Positions 7,570 through 13,804 of a DNA stretch of 13,804 bases are shown here, piece after piece. The notes under the pieces were generated by a model. That model had not been told where the DNA came from. It worked only from the letters and a program-made list of their open reading frames with translations, and made no database searches. How positions within the stretch are numbered: the stretch's first letter is position 1; the number at the start of each line of letters is the position of its first letter. Source of the DNA: Stramenopiles sp. TOSAG23-3 (Eukaryota > Sar); assembly GCA_900128585.1 (NCBI GenBank), contig LT642526.1:1559-15362 (forward strand). Direction: 5' to 3'. A program made the position numbers and the translations under genes.

Positions 7570-9117
7570 ATGTCGTCGTTGTTCAACGACAGGGCCAGTC
7601 GGGACCTTTTGCCCGACCAAGCGCTGGGAAACATGAAAGCGTTTTGCCGGACCCAGATGAAAACGTACAGTCGACGGTACAATGCCTCAATTAAGATCCA
7701 ACGCTTGTTTCGACGGTGGAACGCGACGGGAAAACGCCGACGGCTTCAGGAACACACGTACTCGATCAAGGCGGCCAACCTGTTCGACCAAGGCATAGCG
7801 CTTGCCCCGAGCGACGGGGTGACCGGGGTGCCACGGGTCGTTGGGTTTTACCCCGTCCCGACTTTGGTGATCAAGTACCGGCTTGTCGACGAGAACGACG
7901 AAATTTTGTCCGTGAACAACCGAAGCCTGGCCGGGCTGACCGTCCAAGAAGCCCAGCGAATGGTCCAGTACTACAAGGAATCCTTGAACACGGACGGGGT
8001 GCCGTTGACGATGCGGCTTCGACGGGACATTCGGCCAACGGAAACGTACGTCGTGACGTTCCAACACTTTCAACTCCCCCTGGGCCTGGTCCTGGTGCCG
8101 AACCCAAAGCTGGCCGCCACCAACGCGCCGACGGCCTCGTCGCCCTCCCTGGTCGCCGCCGCGCGGGCGGCGTTCTCGAACGCGGTGAAAGGGCGGCTCG
8201 GCCGGCGGAAGACGCCCGTGCCGGCCCGGAGGGAACCCCCGCCCTTTGCGACCGACCACGACGCCGCGTCCCCCCTGGCGGTCGGACCCCTTCGACCGGT
8301 GGCAAAGGGCGCGCTGGAACTCTCCCAGGCCGTGAGCGTCGGGGACCAGCTGGTGTGGATCGAAGGCCACGGGACGACGCTGCCCCACAAGTTCGAGGCG
8401 AACTTGGGGGCCCTCCTGCGGAAGGGGGACGGGGGGACGGACGTCGTGCGGAAGCTCGTCTTTCGAAGCGCCCGGTGCCGGGTGACCCGGCTGGACTGCA
8501 ACGTCGCGAGCGACCGTCGGCGGGACAGGCTGCACAGGGAGGCGGCGATGGTCCGTCGGCGTCGCGCCAGCAGCAGCAGCAGCACCAAGCCGGAGGACGC
8601 GGCGCACCCGGCCGACGCGACCGACCGGGTGGAAGAGGTCCTGACGACGACGGGGCTCGAGGTGTTGAAGCACCCACGGTCGGGACGGCCGGAAAAGCGG
8701 ATCTTGTTCCTTCGGAACGGCGGGGCGCAGCTGGACGTGGAGCGCCCGGGGGAGCGCCCGGGCGTGATAGCGTGGGGTGGTGGTGGTGGTGGAGGGGATA
8801 GACGGAAGGCGGGGGGGGAAGGGGGGGCGTCCCCGGCCCGGCCGACGCGACTCATGCGGCTGTCCAAGCCAAAGGTGGTCCGCTTCGCCGACGTTCACAT
8901 GGTCCTCTCTGGGTGCGAGACGGACGTGTTCAAACGGACGACGATGGTCATGGAGCGTCGGTCGACGTTTGGAGCCGGGGGGGGCGCCCCCAAGCCGTTG
9001 CGCTGTTTTTCCCTGGTCACGTCTGGGCGCACGTTTGACTTTGAGCTCGTGGCCCGAAAGGACAACGTTGTCGGGCGGGACAGCGTCGTCGAGTTCCTTC
9101 GGCACAAGCTGGGCTGA
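7570..9117 (+). CDS. IQ-like, double PDZ-like and PH-like domain protein (515 aa)
   Basis: Start ATG at 7570 (MSSLFNDRAS) has A at -3. A basic helix at residues 40-60 (IKIQRLFRRW) resembles an incomplete IQ motif, the usual calmodulin/centrin light-chain site. A first PDZ-like domain covers about 75-152, clearest in DENDEILSVNNRSLAGLTVQEAQ (107-129 region). A second begins at 158 (YVVTFQHFQLPLGLVL, where PLGL resembles the carboxylate-binding loop) and resumes at 256 (VGDQLVWIEG), finishing near 300; about 70 Pro/Ala/Arg-rich residues interrupt it. A PH-like fold is suggested from 357 (LTTTGLEVLKH, then KRILFLRNGG) and from 438 to the end (RFADVHMVLSG, CFSLVTSGRTFDFELV, final helix EFLRHKLG). 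A Gly-rich insert lies between, and the usual helix Trp is absent. PDZ domains bind C-terminal peptides and PH domains bind phosphoinositides or proteins, so a membrane-associated scaffold is inferred. No orthologue recognised. Confidence 0.85.
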   Translation: MSSLFNDRASRDLLPDQALGNMKAFCRTQMKTYSRRYNASIKIQRLFRRWNATGKRRRLQEHTYSIKAANLFDQGIALAPSDGVTGVPRVVGFYPVPTLVIKYRLVDENDEILSVNNRSLAGLTVQEAQRMVQYYKESLNTDGVPLTMRLRRDIRPTETYVVTFQHFQLPLGLVLVPNPKLAATNAPTASSPSLVAAARAAFSNAVKGRLGRRKTPVPARREPPPFATDHDAASPLAVGPLRPVAKGALELSQAVSVGDQLVWIEGHGTTLPHKFEANLGALLRKGDGGTDVVRKLVFRSARCRVTRLDCNVASDRRRDRLHREAAMVRRRRASSSSSTKPEDAAHPADATDRVEEVLTTTGLEVLKHPRSGRPEKRILFLRNGGAQLDVERPGERPGVIAWGGGGGGGDRRKAGGEGGASPARPTRLMRLSKPKVVRFADVHMVLSGCETDVFKRTTMVMERRSTFGAGGGAPKPLRCFSLVTSGRTFDFELVARKDNVVGRDSVVEFLRHKLG

Positions 9118-9411
9118 CCGGGGGGGGGGGGGGGGGGGGATATTATAAAAAATATAATGTTTTATCGTAAGTTTTTAAACGAAGATAATGAAGTTTAAGG
9201 GGTCGGGGGAGGCCAAAGTTCAAAGGAATCGGCGGGCAAGTTTTACTCTTTTTCAAATTTAAAAAATACAAACACAGGTAACTTAACTTATGGTGTAAGA
9301 TACGTAAACAAACCACTGCGGACAACCTCCTTTGCTGTGAACACAAAATACAAACAATATGTTCTTTTGAAAGGTGTCGCCGCCGTTCCCCGTCGACTGG
9401 CCTGCCTTGGT
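9118..9411. other. Convergent intergenic region with poly(G) and a small AT hairpin
   Basis: These 294 bases lie between the stops of the PDZ/PH gene and CFAP300 and must hold both 3' untranslated regions. They contain the G run at 9120-9139 and a short inverted repeat ATTATA/TATAAT at 9142-9158 with a five-A loop. Neither strand shows a clear AATAAA close to its stop codon. Confidence 0.55.
9120..9139 (+). repeat. Run of 20 consecutive G
   Basis: Twenty G follow the TGA stop (9115-9117) after two C. It lies in the 3' flank of the PDZ/PH gene and reads as poly(C) downstream of CFAP300 on the other strand. The exact length is unreliable in any assembly. Confidence 0.9.
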
Positions 9412-10353
9412 TCACCAGAAATCGACAAAGGCGGCGCTCCAGTAGTGCACCTGTCGCCGAGACTTGTCGACGGACAGGTAGCAGTAGTTCAACGGGTTCT
9501 CTGGGTCCGGGAAGAGGCCAAGGGAGCCTTTGATCCCGGTCACGGAAAGGACGGTGGAATCGACGTAGAGCTCTTTCGTGTGCGCCCGCTTTCGAACGGT
9601 AACGAGGGCCTTGTAGATTCGCTTCGCGCAGTCCAGGTACGCCTTGATGTTGGTCTCTGGCTGGCACATGGACCCCCCGATCCCGATCGCCTGCATGATG
9701 CGAAAGAGGAACTCGGCCCGCTCGTCGTCGTCGTAGGCAAGGTAGGCCTCACTGTCCTCGTTCAAAAACATTTCCCGGAACAGGGACCCGCCCTCGCACC
9801 CGTGGTACCGCTCGGGCATGCACCCCCGAATGTACCCGTCCCCCCCCGTGATGTTCTCGCCCTTCAACCGGTCGAAAAAGGACATGTTCAGCACCGTCGT
9901 ACGAAGGGTGTCGAAGTCCACCCCGGTCGCCTCCCCCATCATCGCGACGAGGCCACTCCGCCGGCCGCTGACCTTAAGGGTCCCTTGGACTTGCCGGGAG
10001 TTGAAAAAGTCCTTTAGAAAGTTCGGGATCTTTTCCTCCGTGAACGCCTCGTCGAACCGAAACCGTCCGTACACCATGTCGCTCTCCAGCCCCCATTTCT
10101 TCAAGTACGTCTTGTCCTCCCGCTCTTTCCCCAGCGGAAACTCCGACGGGAGCGGGATGAACTGAAACTTTCCGCACTCCTCGGTGGTGGAAGCGGGCAG
10201 GAGGCTAACCTGCCGAACGGACTCCGTCGCTGCTTTGATGTCCAGGCTCGTCCCGCTAGTTGCGTTCGGCACGACGGTGTTTTCATCGGCCGTTACTTCC
10301 GAAATCAACGGTTTCGCCCCGGCGGGGTTACCCTCGGTCACCAACGTTGCCAT
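9412..10353 (-). CDS. CFAP300: Cilia- and flagella-associated protein 300 (CFAP300), 313 aa
   Basis: The ATG at 10353-10351 (A at -3, G at +4) begins a 313-residue protein ending in TGA at 9414-9412. From about residue 61 it follows the CFAP300 (human C11orf70) pattern: GKFQFIPLP; GRFRFDEAF at 97-104; LNMSFFDRL at 155-163, where animal proteins have a near-identical LSMSFFHRL; LNEDSEAYL then ERAEFLFRIM at 197-220; GGSMCQPE at 226-233; IYKALVTVRK at 246-255; and YCYLSVDKSRRQVHY at 290-304. The first 60 residues are a Ser/Thr/Ala-rich extension that I do not see in the animal form, which is about 267 residues. In animals CFAP300 is a cytoplasmic factor for axonemal dynein arm assembly, and its loss causes primary ciliary dyskinesia. 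The gene is intact and intronless here, and its 3' end faces the PDZ/PH gene. Confidence 0.93.
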   Translation of the reverse strand: MATLVTEGNPAGAKPLISEVTADENTVVPNATSGTSLDIKAATESVRQVSLLPASTTEECGKFQFIPLPSEFPLGKEREDKTYLKKWGLESDMVYGRFRFDEAFTEEKIPNFLKDFFNSRQVQGTLKVSGRRSGLVAMMGEATGVDFDTLRTTVLNMSFFDRLKGENITGGDGYIRGCMPERYHGCEGGSLFREMFLNEDSEAYLAYDDDERAEFLFRIMQAIGIGGSMCQPETNIKAYLDCAKRIYKALVTVRKRAHTKELYVDSTVLSVTGIKGSLGLFPDPENPLNYCYLSVDKSRRQVHYWSAAFVDFW

Positions 10354-10940
10354 TCTGGGTGGAAAAACAAAAAAGGTAGACTTTTTCTAATGCTACAAGG
10401 AACGACTGCTGCTTCTGCTGCGACGACGACGATTGCTTCTGCAACAGGAAGAGAACAAATGGGACACGAGAAGGAAACGAAACTGGAATGAAATGGGCTT
10501 TGAATTGAAACGGACGGAGGACGAAAAATGTGTGGAGGACTTCTTTGTTATCTTTTTTGAAGATGTTTCTTTGGAACATTGAACGATTGAATTGAACGAT
10601 TGAAGGAGTGGAAAATTGGAAGAAAATTGGAAAAAATGTTTTTTTGATTTTAAAACTTTTCAAAAAACATTAAATTTCTTCTCCTTACTTTTTTTAACAT
10701 TTACATAGCAGCGATATTAATTCATAAATAATAATTGAATCGGGCACATCCTTTCAATGTCCATGCTATTAAATGTATTATTAATATGCGCGAAAGGATA
10801 TCAATGAACGGATTGCTTCCAATGCCTTAAATGTATTTTAATGTTAGGATTAGGGTATTTATGGGAGGATTGAGTTTCGTTTGGGTGCATTGAAATGAAT
10901 TCACCCATGTATTTGACCTTCCTCCTTTCAATTGTATACA
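10354..10940. other. Upstream region of CFAP300
   Basis: The first 100 bases still carry GC-rich trinucleotide repeats (GCTTCTGCTGCGACGACGAC around 10411-10445). On the minus strand a pyrimidine stretch with CCTTTTTTGTTTTT, then CCACCCAG, lies directly before the CFAP300 ATG. A 13-bp unit GAACGATTGAATT is duplicated with small changes at 10581-10606, followed by GGAAAATTGGAAGAAAATTGG. Beyond 10650 the sequence is AT-rich with no gene. It should contain the CFAP300 promoter; no specific element is identified. Confidence 0.5.
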
Positions 10941-11350
10941 TAGGATAGGTGTACTTGTAGGATGGCTTAGAGAACGGCAAAAGGGACGTTTTTCAAGGAA
11001 ACACTTTTATATATTCATAGTGTTGATTAGATATAAGTACAGATTGGAACACGTTTTAGATAGGTCATTTATCTCCTTTTTCTTCTAGTTTCATTTGAAC
11101 TTCTTCCTTTTAACTGTTTCCTCGATTCGATTTGAATGCTTTTTTTTTCATAGGAATATCGTACTTGTAGGATCGCTTAGAGATAAGCAAAAGGGACGTT
11201 TTTCAAGGAAACACTTTTATATATTCATAGTATTGATTAACTATAAGTACATAAATGGACGCATTTTAGATAGGGAATTTATCTCTTTTTTCTTCTTGTT
11301 TCATTTGAACTTCTTCCTTTTAACTGTTTCCTCAATTCGTTCTGAATGCT
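10941..11350. repeat. Tandem repeat of period 210 bp, two copies
   Basis: GTACTTGTAGGAT begins at 10951 and again at 11161, and matching continues to TGAATGCT at 11133-11140 and 11343-11350. Inside each copy AAAGGGACGTTTTTCAAGG and CTTTTATATATTCATAG are identical, while other positions differ by scattered substitutions, so the duplication is not brand new. Each copy contains a 90-bp unit from GTACTTGTA to TATAAGTAC (10951-11040; 11161-11250). Because 210 is divisible by three, an open frame crosses both copies, but I do not regard it as a gene. Confidence 0.9.
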
Positions 11351-11644
11351 GTGAGCCTACTATTTTGGAAAAAGGGTTTGGGTTCCTAGGAAACGTGTAC
11401 TTGTAAACGACTTTTCCCTATAAAAGACTACGTGAAAATACCGGGAAAAGACGATGTCCATGGTACACGCCTGTATTTAAGGTTCGTTCCCTTCGATTTG
11501 GAAAGGTAGGCTATGCTGTGATGATGTTAATCCATTTGTGACCGATGGAAAACAAGTGGTTCGCAATGCTGTGGCTATGTAACCCTCGGTCTTTCATTTC
11601 TTTCAAGAGTTCGTTTTGAGGAAGTCCTATGCTGTGGCTATGTA
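11346..11644. repeat. Dispersed ATGCTGTG repeats
   Basis: ATGCTGTG occurs at 11346, 11513, 11566 and 11629. The last two extend to a perfect 16-base match ATGCTGTGGCTATGTA (11566-11581; 11629-11644), 63 bases apart. The intervening sequence shows no further clear similarity. An isolated GTACTTGTAA at 11397 also lies here. Confidence 0.75.
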
Positions 11645-11714
11645 TTGTATTGATCGTAGAAATGCAAGGGTTTAAAAACAGGTTTAAAAAGAATAGTAAT
11701 TTCGTAGTGTTTAC

Positions 11715-11970
11715 ATAGGCAACTAAGTGTTACAAGTGAATTTTAAGAAGCCGTTAACTCATGAAAATATATATAGGACAAAATTCAATGAGAGTATGAC
11801 ATGTATGAATACAAGTACAATTTAAGAAGCATTTCAAACCGTTTGTATTTGTTGATAGGAACTAAGGGAATACAAGTACAATCTAAAAGATTCTTGATTC
11901 ATTTATATTACAATTATTGTATTCAGTGATAGGTAAACTAATACAATAAGTACATATTGAAAACCAACGA
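11715..11970. repeat. Degenerate repeat, period about 60-80 bp
   Basis: The pattern ATAGG, AACTAAG, TACAAGTACA, then TTTAAGAAGC recurs. TACAAGTGAA at 11731 is preceded by CATAGGCAACTAAG and followed by TTTTAAGAAGC. TACAAGTACA at 11810 is followed by ATTTAAGAAGC. TACAAGTACA at 11871 is preceded by GATAGGAACTAAGG. AATAAGTACA at 11945 is preceded by GATAGGTAAACTAA. A further TACAAGTACA stands alone at 12224. Confidence 0.65.
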
Positions 11971-12640
11971 AATCAATGGTCCGGAAGGTTCCAAATTGAA
12001 CGTCAGATACATAATAGTGATTAATATATTAGATAGTAATATATGATAGCTGGTATAATTATATATGTAAAAAGGTATCCAATTCAGACTACTTTATCTT
12101 TCTTTCATTCAATGAACAAAATGCCTTTCCTTTTCGGAGGTTCGTTAGAAGAGGACAGCATTCCACTGAAAATAGAATAAGGTATTTTTCCAAATGAATC
12201 ATTGATTAATAGTATCAATGGATTACAAGTACAATGTAGATAGAAGTTAAATAAACCATTTTGAATCATACATTATTCTACTATAACAGTCGATGCTATT
12301 GGTATGCTATCTATAATTATGAGTAAGGAAACTATGACAATATATGTAACCTTTTAACCTATGCTATATTATTGTAAAACCTTTCAATTGAAATCATTAG
12401 ATAATGTATCATAATGACAAAATCAAAATTATATCTTTCTCAAGAGTAACATCACATACTATATAACCGGAAGTCTTGTTTCTCGCATACAAATGATGTC
12501 CTTAACAATTCAACGATCGATTAGGAAACGCTGCCTCAAAATACAAAATAAAGAAGGAATATCCTTATGTACCCTATTATTAACACTATGTTCACTGCTT
12601 TCTTCCTAAACGTCACTTCTTGTTGTTGCTTCTTGATTCA
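11971..12640. other. AT-rich sequence without identified features
   Basis: No long open frame, tRNA-like cloverleaf or GC-rich coding island is visible on either strand. Apart from the isolated TACAAGTACA at 12224-12233, I see nothing repeated or structured that I would annotate. Confidence 0.6.
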
Positions 12641-12644
12641 ATAT

Positions 12645-12990
12645 TTGCCTATGTAATATATGGTACTAATCGTACTTATATATTATTAAGACTATGAATC
12701 TGTCAAAGTGTTTTCGAAAAAAACGGTCATTTTGTCATATTGTAAAGTATAATACAAGTATAAGTTACCTGTGAAGAATAATTTCACAATTCGATTTGTA
12801 CTCATCAAATCATATTTTTTATTCCAACGCTATCGTCTGTAATTCCAAGATATGAAGATGTTTGAGTTAATTTACCTATGAAATATGTGTTCATAATTGT
12901 ACTTGTTATTGATCTAGACTATGAATATAAGAAAGTATTTCCTCTAAAAACGTACATTATTAGTATAACTAAGGTGTCCTATAAGTACAG
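12645..12990. repeat. Two diverged copies of an inverted-motif unit
   Basis: Unit one starts GTACTTATA at 12672 and ends with TACAAGTATA at 12753-12762; unit two starts GTACTTGTTA at 12899 and ends with TATAAGTACA at 12980-12989. In both, the two motifs begin 81 bases apart, the same offset as in the 210-bp tandem repeat. The two units are diverged relatives: both are preceded by CCTATG(T/A)AATAT and contain AGACTATGAAT near the start, with a weaker AAAAACG(G/T)(T/A)CATT match further in. Their interiors show little similarity to those at 10951 and 11161. Confidence 0.7.
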
Positions 12991-13063
12991 ATAATCTATG
13001 TATGAAATATTACTAAAAACCTACTTTTCACTTCTTTTTTTGATTTTTGTGTATTTTCGAGCC

Positions 13064-13236
13064 ATCCATTTCTTCCTTTTCTTTCTTTCTTCTTTCTTCC
13101 TTTTCTTTCTTCCTTTTCTTTCTTCCTTTTCTTTCTTCCTTTTCTTTCTTCTTTATCTTATTCTTTCTTTCTTTTTTTTTCTTTCTTTCTTTCTTTCTTT
13201 CTTTTCTTGATTCCACTTTCTTTCTTTTCTTTCTTT

Positions 13237-13273
<37 letters not shown>

Positions 13274-13477
13274 TTTCTATCTTCTTCTTCGTTTGTTCTG
13301 TCTTCTTTCTTTCTTCATCTTCTTTCCTTCTTTCTTTCTTCTTCTTTCTTTCTTTCTTCTTCTTCTTCTTCCTTTTCTTCTTCTTCTTCTTTCTTCTTTC
13401 TTCTTCTTTCTTTCCTTTTTATCTTTCTTCTTCTTTCTTCATCTTCCTCTTGTTTCTTTCTTTCTTTCTTTCTTCTT
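13064..13477. repeat. Long pyrimidine tract, (CTTT)n-like
   Basis: About 410 bases are almost entirely C and T on the plus strand, with only a few purine interruptions. It begins with four perfect copies of a 13-bp unit, TTTCTTCCTTTTC (13093-13144), then passes through CTTT and CTT microsatellite blocks. The open frames across it give only Phe/Leu/Ser-rich products and are not genes. Confidence 0.95.
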
Positions 13478-13561
13478 TTAACTAAGAATGGAGTAGTTAG
13501 TTTACGACCTCAAAAAACAATTTGAATGAGAAACGAAAGAGAAGAAAGAAAAAGAGTTACG

Positions 13562-13593
<32 letters not shown>

Positions 13594-13596
13594 TCC
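13562..13596. repeat. (TTTC)n microsatellite
   Basis: About eight and a half uninterrupted TTTC units follow a purine-rich stretch (13529-13554, GAAAGAGAAGAAAG-like), so the two could pair as an imperfect hairpin. Confidence 0.9.
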
Positions 13597-13686
13597 GTTC
13601 TTTCGGGATTCCAAGCTACTGAAAGTTCCAGGATCATTTTGATTCCTATAAGTTGAACAAACATACACACACACATTTGTTTGCTT

Positions 13687-13758
13687 CCCCCCCCCCCCTT
13701 CCTCTTCTTCCTTCGTTCGTTTTCTTCGTTTTCTTCGTTTTCGTTTTCTTCGTTTTCG
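13687..13758. repeat. Poly(C) run and CGTTTTCTT repeats
   Basis: Twelve C at 13687-13698 follow a short CACACACA run (about 13664-13674). From 13718 to about 13757 the unit CGTTTTCTT recurs, alternating with CGTTTT. The rest of the window to 13804 is T-rich with GATTC/TTGATTG words and no gene. Confidence 0.85.
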
Positions 13759-13804
13759 TGGATTCGTTTCGTTGATATTGATTGATTCGTTGAGCTTGTT
13801 TTGG

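Noticed and set aside
8775-8830. GGT and G-run stretches in the PDZ/PH gene considered as another frameshift
   Set aside because: Both halves of the PH-like domain stay in one frame across these runs, so no indel is needed.
7687-10177. Antisense open frames over the PDZ/PH gene and CFAP300
   Set aside because: Both sense proteins have recognisable domains; the antisense products are low complexity and explained by GC bias.
11095-11406. A 103-codon plus-strand open frame
   Set aside because: It exists because the 210-bp tandem repeat is a multiple of three. The product is Phe-rich and repeated, with AT-rich codons unlike the real genes.
10941-12990. Repeats considered as a CRISPR array
   Set aside because: The genome is eukaryotic, the units are long and irregular, and there is no short identical repeat with uniform spacers or any cas-like gene.
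12998-13485. Several open frames across the pyrimidine tract
   Set aside because: Products are Phe/Ser/Leu or Lys/Glu homopolymers from CTTT repeats.

Overview
This window comes from the nuclear genome of a flagellated single-celled eukaryote. Genes are long single open frames with no visible introns. They carry eukaryote-style starts (an A at -3 before ATG, and a perfect CCACCATG before one gene). Base composition steps sharply between GC-rich coding sequence with strongly GC-ending codons and AT-rich, T-tract-rich intergenic DNA. One protein is a recognisable ciliary factor (CFAP300), so the organism builds motile cilia. I cannot assign the lineage from the sequence.

Layout, left to right. 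(1) 1-151, minus: 5' end of a gene that runs off the left edge, not recognised. (2) 152-1137: AT-rich divergent intergenic region with three consecutive short tandem duplications (391-513). (3) 1138-3273, plus: a 711-residue coiled-coil protein with SFI1-type repeats at exact 33-residue spacing, followed by Cys/Lys clusters. (4) 3591-6771, minus: a long coiled-coil protein with a repeated GF[DG]FM motif near its N-terminus and three UVR-like motifs. Its frame is broken by one base at a 10-base G run (C run 5576-5585 on the plus strand). (5) 6772-7569: divergent intergenic region with short tandem repeats. (6) 7570-9117, plus: a 515-residue scaffold-like protein with an IQ-like helix, two PDZ-like domains and a C-terminal PH-like domain. 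(7) 9120-9139: a run of 20 G directly after that gene's stop. (8) 9412-10353, minus: CFAP300. (9) 10354-13804: about 3.4 kb without a convincing gene. It holds a 210-bp tandem repeat, diverged 90-bp units bounded by inverted GTACTTGTA/TATAAGTAC motifs, a degenerate 60-80 bp repeat, and a pyrimidine tract of about 410 bp.

The genes alternate strictly in strand (-,+,-,+,-), giving two divergent and two convergent junctions. Two of the five are tied to the flagellar or basal-body apparatus: CFAP300 (dynein arm assembly) and the SFI1-repeat protein (predicted centrin binding). The PDZ/PH and UVR/GFxFM proteins look like membrane or cytoskeletal scaffolds, but nothing here ties them to cilia. The most unusual items are the SFI1 plus Cys/Lys-cluster architecture, the GFxFM/UVR protein with its homopolymer frameshift, and the inverted-motif repeat family on the right. 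No virus, transposase, CRISPR array, tRNA or rRNA was seen.
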